From Pseudomonadota bacterium (GTDB taxonomy: Bacteria > Pseudomonadota > Gammaproteobacteria > Burkholderiales > Thiobacillaceae): 49,511 nt of DNA. Positions 6,510-14,270 of this stretch are shown piece after piece. Below the pieces are notes generated by a model, which saw only the letters and a list, made by a program, of their open reading frames with translations, had not been told where the DNA came from and ran no database searches. Each line of letters opens with the position of its first letter. Position 1 is the stretch's first letter. The position numbers and the translations under genes are program-made. The stretch is taken from assembly GCA_030684775.1 (NCBI GenBank), contig JAUXXW010000218.1, forward strand, positions 1 to 49,511, written 5' to 3'.

Positions 6510-7310
6510 TCAGGCGGCTTTTTCGGTGAGCGGGAATTCTTCCCCGTCCACCTTCGCCCAGGTGATGCGTGAGAGCGCACCCTTGAGCACCGCGTCAGTC
6601 TGACCTTTCTTTTCGCCACGTTCGTACTGGAACAGTTCAGCGCGAATACCGCTCGCGTCGAATCCAACCAGCACCTTCTTCTTGGCCAGCAAGGCATCCT
6701 GTAGGGCTTGAGCCGGAACCAGCGCATCCGGGCCGACGGCCAGGACGAAGCGCGTGGTTTCGACCTTACCACCCTCCACCGGATCACCGCGAAGCGCGGC
6801 GATGGAGGCCATCCAGACGTGCTCACCTTCACCAACGTGGACTTTACTCACTCGGTTGAGATAGCCGACACCAGACGTGACCAGCCCAACGGGAGGCTGT
6901 TTGCTGGGGGTATCGGTATAGGGCATGGGCGGCAGGTCAATGTCCTGACCATCCACTTTCGCCATATACACCTTGAGCACACGCCCCTTGATGTTGACAC
7001 CCATTTCACCCTGGCGTTTGCCGGACTTGTAGGAGAAAACCTCGGGGTAGATGTCACCGATTTTCAACTGGGCGATGACGGCCTTGCCGGCAACGGCCAG
7101 GGGCTTCAGAGCGAGCACGCAAGCCTTCGCGTGGGCGCCGACAACTTTCAGATCGAAGCGAGTGTTGCTGTTGCCTTCCGTGCGGAGGGCGGAGAAACGG
7201 CAGGCGATGAAACTGCCACGCTTGACTTGGACTTCACGAATGTCATCGACATGGCCGGTGGCGAACGTGTGCAGATCGAAATACTTGGAAGCAGAGGCGG
7301 GATTGGTCAT
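6510..7310 (-). CDS. STY4534/DUF3577 family ICE replication-associated protein (266 aa)
   Basis: Two copies of the DUF3577 fold are visible. The first is residues about 5-115, with YFDLHTFATGHVDDIREV, then FIACRFSALR and the GVNIKGRVLKVYMAKVDGQ segment. The second is residues about 140-266, with YLNRVSKV, MASIAALRGD, and TDAVLKGALSRITWAKVDGE. Members are standard neighbours of topoisomerase III and SSB in ICEs of the SPI-7/PFGI-1 type and are annotated as replication proteins, with the biochemistry unknown. Start 7310 has TGGAGATCACC upstream. It has the best leader in the window: promoter, R copy 3 and L. Confidence 0.9.
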   Translation of the reverse strand: MTNPASASKYFDLHTFATGHVDDIREVQVKRGSFIACRFSALRTEGNSNTRFDLKVVGAHAKACVLALKPLAVAGKAVIAQLKIGDIYPEVFSYKSGKRQGEMGVNIKGRVLKVYMAKVDGQDIDLPPMPYTDTPSKQPPVGLVTSGVGYLNRVSKVHVGEGEHVWMASIAALRGDPVEGGKVETTRFVLAVGPDALVPAQALQDALLAKKKVLVGFDASGIRAELFQYERGEKKGQTDAVLKGALSRITWAKVDGEEFPLTEKAA

Positions 7311-7400
7311 GGTGATCTCCAGAAATAAAAAGAAGGGGAGACCACCCTGTCAAAAATGACAGTTCCCATATGGGGACGGTGGATCCCCAGATGGGTGAAG
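7311..7400 (-). promoter_or_regulatory. L leader of the DUF3577 gene (pseudoknot-type, best case)
   Basis: Minus strand: CACCCAT, a TGGGGA/TCCCCA stem with loop TCCACCG, ATATGGG closing the outer CCCAT/ATGGG stem, a CTGTC/GACAG hairpin, then GGGTGG, perfectly complementary to CCACC of the loop. A CTTCTTTTTATTTCTGGAG tract precedes the ATG. Both stems and the pseudoknot are intact. Confidence 0.6.
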
Positions 7401-7410
7401 AAAAGTAGCA

Positions 7411-7530
7411 TTACGTTAATCCCAGTCTCTTGCGAGACGTGCCGGTACGGAGCGAACTCCTCAGGGACTGACCGGCCTCAAAAGGCACCCGTGACGCTGG
7501 GCGGCGGGCTGTACGAAGCCAACGTGAAAC
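7411..7530 (-). promoter_or_regulatory. R leader element, copy 3
   Basis: It matches copy 2 from GTTTCACGTTGGCT through GGATTAACGTAA. The UUCG-type hairpin is conserved (7449-7460), and the GNRA hairpin is changed on both sides (GTCTC/GAGAC, 7425-7438) relative to copy 2. It lies between the promoter at 7538-7565 and the L leader, so it would be at the 5' end of the DUF3577 mRNA. Confidence 0.6.
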
Positions 7531-7537
7531 TGTGTTT

Positions 7538-7565
7538 AGTCTATTCAGCCGAAAAAGCGTGTCAA
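7538..7565 (-). promoter_or_regulatory. Sigma70-like promoter for R copy 3 and the DUF3577 gene
   Basis: A perfect -35 TTGACA (7560-7565) and a -10 TAGACT (7538-7543) are separated by 16 bp on the minus strand. The -35 overlaps the stop codon of the upstream gene (7562-7564). Transcription would start near 7530, at the beginning of the R element. Confidence 0.6.
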
Positions 7566-8290
7566 GCCCGTTTTTTTCTCATGGCGAGAACGCGGGGGCC
7601 TGCCTTCGCTAGATCGACTTCCGACCTGAGCCAGCGCAACTCGCCCACATGCACCACAGACTCATAGGCAGAGATGGATTCATTCCAGTCCGACTCGTCA
7701 TCCTCTGCGGAAAAGGAGAGGCAAGCCGCCAGCGCCGCGCCGTTTTCAGGTGACGCCTTGAATTCGCTCTCGCGGACTTCGTATTCGATCGTGCGCCACA
7801 CCCCATCCACATCAATGACCTCACAAATCCCATATTCGGGATGGTGTACCAGCGCGCCGATAGGGCATCTTGCAGGTGCATGAAGCATGTCCATCTTGAT
7901 CGCCTGTTCATGATTCGGTGATGGGGTATGCGGGCGGGTATCCATCGGCCGCCGAGGAGAAAGAAGGGAAATGCGCCCATTCATCCCCAGAATTCTGGAT
8001 AGCGGTTGCTTCATCGGATCCCGTGGGAAATCCTGTTCACGCAACTCGTTCACGTCCACCTCGACCTCATGAATCGTGATCGTCGCACTGGAGAGGACGG
8101 ATTCCGGGTCTTCGTCCGGTTCAAGATCGGAAGTATCAGGAACGGCATCCGGCACACGCTCGTCATAGAGCACAGTGCGTTTTGCACCTGATGCGCCTGT
8201 CACCTCGCATAAACCGTACTCGGGATGAAAGGCCAGCGTACCTGGCTGGCATTTGTGAGGGGCGGGGAAGGAAAGAATAGTGGCTGCCAT
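7562..8290 (-). CDS. Hypothetical ICE protein with duplicated HPEYGxCEV domain (242 aa)
   Basis: Two related halves are visible. Near residue 20: PGTLAFHPEYGLCEVTG followed by KRTVLYDERV. Near residue 140: IGALVHHPEYGICEVID followed by WRTIEYEVRE. Each half ends in an acidic stretch and a VDVNEL/VHVGELRWL-type strand. This points to internal duplication of a roughly 110-residue beta-rich, CarD/SH3-like module; that fold is inferred from the Gly and strand pattern only. The start at 8290 is chosen from TTGGAGATGCTC-ATG. It lies between topoisomerase III and the DUF3577 promoter. No function is known. Confidence 0.75.
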   Translation of the reverse strand: MAATILSFPAPHKCQPGTLAFHPEYGLCEVTGASGAKRTVLYDERVPDAVPDTSDLEPDEDPESVLSSATITIHEVEVDVNELREQDFPRDPMKQPLSRILGMNGRISLLSPRRPMDTRPHTPSPNHEQAIKMDMLHAPARCPIGALVHHPEYGICEVIDVDGVWRTIEYEVRESEFKASPENGAALAACLSFSAEDDESDWNESISAYESVVHVGELRWLRSEVDLAKAGPRVLAMRKKRA

Positions 8291-8406
8291 GAGCATCTCC
8301 AATGAGGGTTGATCGGGTTCAAGCGCCCGCGCGGCGCTACGCGTAAGAAAGAACCCGCCCCGGAAGGTACTGATTGGACGGCCTGAAAACTGCTGGACTG
8401 AATTCT

Positions 8407-8435
8407 GACATATCCACAGTTTCTGTGGATATGTC
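8407..8435. repeat. Perfect 13-bp inverted repeat with DnaA-box-like halves
   Basis: GACATATCCACAG and its exact complement are separated by TTT. Each half holds ATATCCACA, one base from the DnaA box TTATCCACA. No T tract follows on either strand, so an operator or protein-binding site is as likely as a terminator. The rest of the gap 8291-8511 holds a weaker hairpin (8491-8511) touching the topB stop. Confidence 0.45.
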
Positions 8436-8511
8436 TGTCAGAAAACGCCGCGAAGCTTCGCTTTATCCTTGCCCAGCAGCGACTTGGTAACCTGCCTCAG
8501 AAAAAGGCAGG

Positions 8512-10715
8512 TCATGTCCTGACCCAGTAGAAATACCGGCATGACGGAAACCCGGAGCAACCCAAAAACGGCTTGTCATTATGGCTGCGCAGCACCAGCG
8601 CCCCCGTGCCGCATGTCGGGCACTTCTCGCCGGCCTTGCCAGGTGCGGATGTCTCTCTTGCAGCCGGTGCGGGTCGCTCAGCGCGGGAAGTGCTCTCGGG
8701 AGGCGGCAACCCAGGCTTGCCATCCTCGTCCGGCAATGTTTGCCGACACTCCGGGTAGGCTGAACACCCCCAGAACCCGCCGTTCTTGCCCTGGCGCCGG
8801 CGCATCGGCTTATGACAGGCGGGGCAGGGGTAGTGCGGCCCATCGTCATGGACAGGCTTGCTTCCGTCACCCTGGCCACGCGCCGCGCGCCCTGGATTCT
8901 CCGCCTTCAGCTTCGAGACCAGGCCGGCTACGAATTCGGATTGCAGCGCCAGGAAGGCATCCATGCCGGCGCGGCCGGCGGCCACTTCCTCCAGCGCCTG
9001 CTCCCATCGCGCCGTGGTCGCCGGGTCAGTCAACACGGCCGGCAGGATGTCGATCAGGTTGCGGCCTTTCTCGGTCGACACCAACCACTTCTTCTTCTCG
9101 ACGCGGATGTATTCCCGCGTAAAGAGGTTCTTGATGATGGCGGCACGGGTCGCTTCCGTGCCGATGCCGGCGGTTTCCTTCAACACGCTTTTCAGCCGTG
9201 GATCGGTGACATTCCGCCCCACGTTCTTCATGGCCCCGATCAGCGTGCCTTCGGTAAATCTAGCGGGCGGTTGGGTTTTCTTGGCCGCCAGGTCGGCTTT
9301 CAGGCAGGGAACGGATTCACCCTGATTGACACGGGGGAGGCGCGAATCCTGACCCTCCCCTTCGGCGGCCGAGTCCAGGGATAAGAAAGCCAGCTTCCAG
9401 CCGGGCTTGGTCGGCGTCCGCCCCGTGACCTTGAAGGTTTCCTCCTCACAAACCACCTCGATCTTCTGCTTCAGGAATTCATGGTCGCCCAGGAACTGAG
9501 CCAGGTAATGCCGCACCACCAGGTCATAGATGCGTCGTTCCGCCGGCTTCATGGCCGACACGTTCACCTGAATGTTGCCGGTCGGGATGATGGCGTGGTG
9601 AGCCGTGATCTTCCGATCATCCCAGGCGCGCGAGCGGATTGAGGGATCCACCTTGTCCATCACGCCGACGACATCCGGGTACACACGCCTGACCGCTTCC
9701 AACACGCGCGCGGCCTCCACGAACTGGGTGGAGGGCAGGTAGGGGCAATCGGTACGGGGATACGACGTGGCCTTGTAGGTTTCATACAGCGCCTGAGCAC
9801 ACTCCAGCGTCTCGGCCGCGCCCATCCCCCAGCGCCGCGAGGCCTCCTGCTGGAGCGTGGACAGATCGAAGGGGAGGGGAGGCGGCTCCTTCGCCGGCGC
9901 CGTCTCAGCCAGGGAAACTCGCCCCGTTTTGCCTGACACCTTGTCCACCACCGCCTGTGCGGCGGCGTTCGACAAGCATCGTCCCTCATCATCCGCCACA
10001 CCTTCCGGCGGCACCCACAGGCCTGGAAAGGCACCTTCACGCGCCTGGAAGGACGCCGACACCATGAAGTAATCCTTGGGCTTGAAGTTCTCGATCTCGC
10101 GGTCGCGCGCGACGATCAAGGCCAGTGTGGGCGTTTGCACCCTGCCTACGGATACCACCCCGGAAGCCCCTTGCCCTTGCCATGCACCACCGTGTAGGCA
10201 ATCGTCAGATTCATGCCGACCAGCCAGTCCGCGCGAGAACGTGCCATGCCGGCGAGGTACAGGGCGCGGGTCTTCTCTCCGGGAAGGATGCTGGCCAGCG
10301 CCTTACGGATGGAGACGTCGTCCAGCGCCGAGAGCCACAACCTCGACACCGGCCCGCGCCAGCCGTGCTTGTCCAGAACCTCCCGGCCGATCATCTCACC
10401 CTCCCGATCGGCATCGGTGGCCACCACCACTTCAGAAGCACTCTTGAGCAACTTCCCGATCAGGCTGAACTGTTTGTTCGCCGATGCCTTGACTGCGGTC
10501 TTCCAGCCGTCAGGTAGCACTGGCAGTTTCTCCAGCGCCCACAGGGACAGGGATTCGTTGTATGCCTCGGGCGGCGCCAGTTCGATCAGATGGCCAAAGC
10601 ACCAGGTCACGGTGACATCCTGGCCCTGTAAGCAGCCGTCGCCTTGGCGGTCGGCTTTCAGGACTCGGGCAATGTCTCGGCCCTGGGAGGGCTTTTCACA
10701 GAGGTAAAGTTTCAT
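8512..10715 (-). pseudogene. topB: DNA topoisomerase III, TopB type, with a frameshift
   Basis: A type IA topoisomerase. The first frame (10715-10146, 189 aa) carries the TOPRIM domain with the metal-binding ATDADREGE at about 100-107 and ends just after VVHGKGKG. The second frame (from about 10158 to 8512, 548 aa) resumes with VSVGRVQTPTLALIVARDRE, has the active-site tyrosine in TSYPRTDCPY, and ends with two zinc ribbons (CPAC...CSAYPEC; CPTC...CSGFPSC). One missing G in the run at 10150-10157 would restore a 737-residue protein, normal for ICE TopB. The GTG at 10158 is not a credible independent start. A sequencing error, true loss or recoding cannot be told apart here. AGGAAG precedes the ATG at 10715. 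Confidence 0.9.
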
Positions 10716-10722
10716 TTCTTCC

Positions 10723-11085
10723 TCATGTGCTGACAGAGCAACTCACTACTGCCATAGCTAATACAACAAGTCCGATGGCACGGGAAAACCACCACGGTAA
10801 ATCAACAAGCCTATCTGCTACATGGATAGACCGCTGATCTTCGCACTGAGGTTGACTTGATCCGTTTGACCGACCTTGCGTGTCCGGCACACACGCCTTA
10901 CGAACGCATTCCGATGCCTGCGGATTCGTTTCGCAAGGGACGGACTCGACATCGCAGATCCAACCACGCTGGCAGTCCCGATCAGTCGCGCAATCCCTGT
11001 ATTCCCTTGCGAGCGTGGGAGTGCTGGCGAAGACTGAGAGCACCAGGGTGGCCAGCCCTAGCAGTCGGCATATCGACTCAGTCAT
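10723..11085 (-). CDS. Exported Cys-rich protein with C-terminal membrane anchor (120 aa)
   Basis: Residues 1-26 form a signal peptide (MTESICRLLGLATLVLSVF, cleavage likely after TLA). The mature part has a compact Cys-rich segment (CATDRDCQRGWICDV, then CETN, ASECVRKAC), six or more cysteines that probably form disulfides in the periplasm. A hydrophobic helix near the C-terminus (SRAIGLVVLAMAVVS) could anchor it. It lies 7 nt upstream of topB in the same direction. No family is recognised. Confidence 0.65.
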   Translation of the reverse strand: MTESICRLLGLATLVLSVFASTPTLAREYRDCATDRDCQRGWICDVESVPCETNPQASECVRKACVPDTQGRSNGSSQPQCEDQRSIHVADRLVDLPWWFSRAIGLVVLAMAVVSCSVST

Positions 11086-11127
11086 GCATGACTCCGCAGG
11101 AGACCGTGTTCGTGGAACTGGACATCC

Positions 11128-11496
11128 TTATTGCCAACGGCTCATGCCGTGATTAGCAGCTTTTCGGATAGCTGTAATCACATCAGGAGATAGCGGAGCG
11201 CGAGCCAAGTAAAACGCATGCCCAAGCGCGGCTTCCACCACCTCACCCGGCTGATAGCCCCTGACCATCGTGTCGGCAAGCTGCCGATCATCAAGATCAC
11301 CCAGATGTAGCAAAATCGTTTCATGCGCGCGGAACTGGCTCACCAGTGCACGCACGCTTCCCGAGAGCCGATCAGATGCCTTCTGCTCGTAGATTCGCTC
11401 TTGTCGCTCAAGATCAGTCTTGAGCCGGTCGATTTGTTCCAGTAGCGCATGAATCACACGGCCAGATTCTTCGACTTCTTTCTCGTTGATGCTCAT
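11128..11496 (-). CDS. Hypothetical coiled-coil ICE protein (122 aa)
   Basis: A soluble, charged protein with a probable coiled coil at residues about 15-45 (LLEQIDRLKTDLERQERIYE). A helical C-terminal half includes GYQPGEVVEAALGHAFYLA. ATG 11496 overlaps the stop of the preceding gene (11493) by ATGA. No known domain is visible. It belongs to the run of small genes between the methyltransferase and topB. Confidence 0.65.
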   Translation of the reverse strand: MSINEKEVEESGRVIHALLEQIDRLKTDLERQERIYEQKASDRLSGSVRALVSQFRAHETILLHLGDLDDRQLADTMVRGYQPGEVVEAALGHAFYLARAPLSPDVITAIRKAANHGMSRWQ

Positions 11497-11684
11497 GTTG
11501 ATGACTCCTTCATGGGTTGGAACGGATCTGCCACGAGCGGCACGCCGTTGTGGTCAATGATCTCCATCAGGACGTGAGCCGGTTCCGCAAGTTGGAGCAC
11601 CTGGCACGCTTCGCGGATGATGATTTCCGCCGCCTGTTCCGGCGTCTCGAACATGCCCAGGCAAGCCTTGGCGCGCATCGACAT
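11493..11684 (-). CDS. Hypothetical ICE protein (63 aa)
   Basis: The frame is open from a TTG at 11741, but the upstream part overlaps the 37-codon frame at 11809-11696, so I take the ATG at 11684 (MSMRAKACLGMF). The site upstream is weak, so the start is uncertain. The product includes ETPEQAAEIIIREACQVLQL, a helical segment, and HVLMEIIDHNGVPLVADPF. No function is known. Confidence 0.5.
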   Translation of the reverse strand: MSMRAKACLGMFETPEQAAEIIIREACQVLQLAEPAHVLMEIIDHNGVPLVADPFQPMKESST

Positions 11685-11695
11685 CCGAGCTTTTG

Positions 11696-11809
11696 TCACA
11701 GCGCCGGCCGTTCCATGTTCTCGTTGCCGATATATGGACAACCACAGGAAATGGCGGATAGCAGCTTGATGGCGGCGTCGGATGATTTCTTGCGATCAGA
11801 ATCAGGCAT
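11696..11809 (-). CDS. Possible small protein (37 aa)
   Basis: MPDSDRKKSSDAAIKLLSAI begins at ATG 11809 behind GAGGAG, and ATGCCTGA overlaps the stop of the upstream gene. The rest (SCGCPYIGNENMERPAL) holds two closely spaced cysteines. Coupling and a good ribosome site favour a real gene; its length and the lack of a family argue for caution. Confidence 0.4.
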   Translation of the reverse strand: MPDSDRKKSSDAAIKLLSAISCGCPYIGNENMERPAL

Positions 11810-12191
11810 CGCGGGGCTCCTCTGCCGGACATTGGACGCCGAGGCGGGACTGGACGAACTCGCGAAGTCTCAGACGGGCCTTGTCGGAACAGCAGCACCC
11901 ACCCTCGATTTCTTCAATGTCCTGGCGTAGCAGGTACATCACCAACGGAAGCCCATACGTCGTGAGCATCAGGTCGCGATCAATAGCCTGTCCATGTTTA
12001 CTCAGCACATCAAGCAGGTCCAGCGAGACGCTCCGCATCCGCTGTTCCGCCTCGGCAACGGCGGTGCCAATTCCGCCGTCTTCGTATCGCTTAAACAGCC
12101 TGCTGTAATCTGGGTCGGCGAGTCGCCTCGCTTCCGTATGTGCAAGAGCTCCGACCAGCACTTTGCGCAGCGCTTCTTCTGTAGTTGTCAT
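11802..12191 (-). CDS. Hypothetical ICE protein with CCC motif (129 aa)
   Basis: A mostly helical soluble protein (MTTTEEALRKVLVGALAHTE at the N-terminus). The C-terminal third holds three consecutive cysteines (GGCCCSDKAR) and another near the end (VQCPAEEP), which could bind metal. It starts within a few nucleotides of the stop of the 52-residue membrane protein, and its own stop overlaps a small downstream frame. No family is recognised. Confidence 0.65.
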   Translation of the reverse strand: MTTTEEALRKVLVGALAHTEARRLADPDYSRLFKRYEDGGIGTAVAEAEQRMRSVSLDLLDVLSKHGQAIDRDLMLTTYGLPLVMYLLRQDIEEIEGGCCCSDKARLRLREFVQSRLGVQCPAEEPRDA

Positions 12192-12195
12192 TCAA

Positions 12196-12354
12196 TCACC
12201 ACCGTGCGGCAAGAGCGCGCCAGAGCCCATATCCGTTGGCCGCAAGGCACACAACACCTGCAATGCTCACCCACACGCTACTACCGGCGTATGCCACGTA
12301 GCCCGCAGCCAGAAAACCAATCAAGTGAAGGATTGGAAGTTCCATAACTCTCAT
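12196..12354 (-). CDS. Small membrane protein (52 aa)
   Basis: Start 12354 overlaps the methyltransferase stop as ATGA. The sequence (MRVMELPILHLIGFLAAGYV, then a second hydrophobic stretch SIAGVVCLAANGYGLW) suggests two transmembrane helices with a short basic tail (RALAARW). A longer frame exists upstream, but it lies inside the methyltransferase gene. Function unknown. Confidence 0.55.
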   Translation of the reverse strand: MRVMELPILHLIGFLAAGYVAYAGSSVWVSIAGVVCLAANGYGLWRALAARW

Positions 12355-14270
12355 GATGTAGCCCCCCTTTGTGCCACGCTCAGCGCCACAGCAATCGGCC
12401 GCACCCAGATCGGGGTAGAGCCCAGACTGAACGTCTCGCCTGTCCACGCCAGCAACAGCGTCTTGCCCATCACGCCAGCTATCGCCTGCGCCGCCGGCGG
12501 CGGCACGGCGTTACCGATGCGCTCGCGCCAGCCCGAATCGCTCAATCCATCCAGTTCGAGTTGCTCTTCGGGGTTGACCAGCCCCTGCAATGCCGCCAAC
12601 TCCAGCGTCGTGAACGGCCTGTGCCACGTCCCATCCAGGGCGCGGATAACGGCCACCAAGTTTTCGTTCGCCGCCGGCAGGGCATCCACCCTGGGATCGG
12701 CCACCGATCCATAGCCGTTGTCATGGCCACTGGATGCCGTGACGGCGCCGCTGGGCGAGGCCCACTGCACAACGCCATAGTGCCCGGCGGTGAGGTAATG
12801 GTCGCCGCGCTCACGCTGTAGGCCGGGCCGAGGATCGGCCACGGCATAGGCGCCCTGAACGGCGCCAGAAATCACCGTGCCGGCGTTCTCATGCCACGGC
12901 GTCACAGCGTACTTACCGAAAATCGGGCCGACGGGTCTCGGGTCGCTCACACATCCCGCACCGCTGCCTACCTGCTGGCTCCCTGTCACGGTCGAGCTGT
13001 TGCCGTCCCACCTCACCACGCGGAACATCTGCTGGTGGCGCGAGTCGCTTTCCGACATGCGCGGGTCAGCGACGGTGTAACCACCCCCACCCGACTTGCT
13101 CTGACCGCTGATTGCGCCGGTGTGCTTGTCCCAAGTCAGCACGCCATACTGGCCGTATTCATGACCATTGAAGCGGGGATCTGAAACTGCAAACGCACCA
13201 TTGCCCGTGGTGCTTCCGGCAATGACTGTGTTCGCCGGGGAGTCGAACGGTGTGACGATGTACTTACCACCCCCGCCAAAGCCCGAACAGGCACGGGGGT
13301 CCGCCACCGAGTAGCGCCCATTCGTCGGCAGCCCGCGAGCGGAAACGGTCGCCCCAGTTTCATCCCAGCCTGTGACGCCCAGAAAATCCCGACGCCGCTC
13401 CGGCACGATCAGATAGTCACGCAGGATTCCGCCCTCGACGGCCAGCTCGTTCAGCGAGCGCCAATCAGAACCGGCCCGCACGAACGCCAACCTGACCCAC
13501 GTTTTCATCTGCAATCGTGGCACGCGGTGCATTGGCCCGCCGGCGGGATCACCTGGCAACGGCATCCGCCCCAGCACGTCGCCCACGGCGTGCAATGGGC
13601 GTTTGTGGGGTTCGTACAGAAACGGGCTGATTTTCCCGGTATGCCGGGCAACCAAGAGGAAGCGCTTACGGCTCTGTGCCAATCCTCCCAATTCCCCGCA
13701 ATCGTGGGTGGTCTCGGCCACGGCATAGCCGTAGGACCGGAGCACGTCACCAATCTGGTCCAGTAGATGCCGGCCCCGGCTCTGGATGCGCGGCACGTTT
13801 TCCAGGATGACGAACTCAGGCGGATCATCCGCCCAGGCCTCCATCGTCAGCCAGATACCGCGCAGGGTGAGGCGGTTCAAGGCTTGGTATTTATCCGACC
13901 GGCTTTTGTTCTCGGACAACAGCCCCGAGAGCCCCTTACAGGGCGGGCTGGTGAAGACGATGTGCGGCCGCTCGCCGCCAGCGGCGAGGCGGATGTCGTC
14001 AAGCGTGGCTTCACGCCACCCGGGTGGCGGTTCGTGGCAGTGAAACGCTGTGTACTGGTCACGGCTGAACAGATCGAGGACCGTGCCCGGCACCCCGGCC
14101 AGACGGCCGAAGTCCGCGATCGCGGGGGCGTTCACGTCAATCCCGCCCAGGCAACGAAACTTCGCCTGGAGGTTGCCCACGCGGGCTTCGCCGCGATTGA
14201 AGCCAGCCGCACCACCGCCGAGCCCGGCGAACAAGTGAAAATGCTTGATTTCTACGTCACGGCGGCTCAT
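12351..14270 (-). CDS. DNA cytosine-C5 methyltransferase with internal DPR repeats (639 aa)
   Basis: It shows motif I FAGLGGGAAGF (14-24), the catalytic Cys in TSPPCKGLSG (C111), ENVPR (157-161), QSRKRFLLVAR (199-209) and the terminal RIGNAVPP. The cofactor and catalytic motifs are intact. Between motif VIII and the end, where the target-recognition region lies, six degenerate copies of a 36-46 residue unit each end in ADPR or SDPR (residues about 323, 363, 401, 442, 478, 524) and contain a W/F-x(3-5)-G-T/A-V/I core. The enzyme probably methylates element DNA against host restriction; no cognate nuclease is next to it. ATG 14270 overlaps the stop of the upstream gene by ATGA. Confidence 0.92.
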   Translation of the reverse strand: MSRRDVEIKHFHLFAGLGGGAAGFNRGEARVGNLQAKFRCLGGIDVNAPAIADFGRLAGVPGTVLDLFSRDQYTAFHCHEPPPGWREATLDDIRLAAGGERPHIVFTSPPCKGLSGLLSENKSRSDKYQALNRLTLRGIWLTMEAWADDPPEFVILENVPRIQSRGRHLLDQIGDVLRSYGYAVAETTHDCGELGGLAQSRKRFLLVARHTGKISPFLYEPHKRPLHAVGDVLGRMPLPGDPAGGPMHRVPRLQMKTWVRLAFVRAGSDWRSLNELAVEGGILRDYLIVPERRRDFLGVTGWDETGATVSARGLPTNGRYSVADPRACSGFGGGGKYIVTPFDSPANTVIAGSTTGNGAFAVSDPRFNGHEYGQYGVLTWDKHTGAISGQSKSGGGGYTVADPRMSESDSRHQQMFRVVRWDGNSSTVTGSQQVGSGAGCVSDPRPVGPIFGKYAVTPWHENAGTVISGAVQGAYAVADPRPGLQRERGDHYLTAGHYGVVQWASPSGAVTASSGHDNGYGSVADPRVDALPAANENLVAVIRALDGTWHRPFTTLELAALQGLVNPEEQLELDGLSDSGWRERIGNAVPPPAAQAIAGVMGKTLLLAWTGETFSLGSTPIWVRPIAVALSVAQRGATS

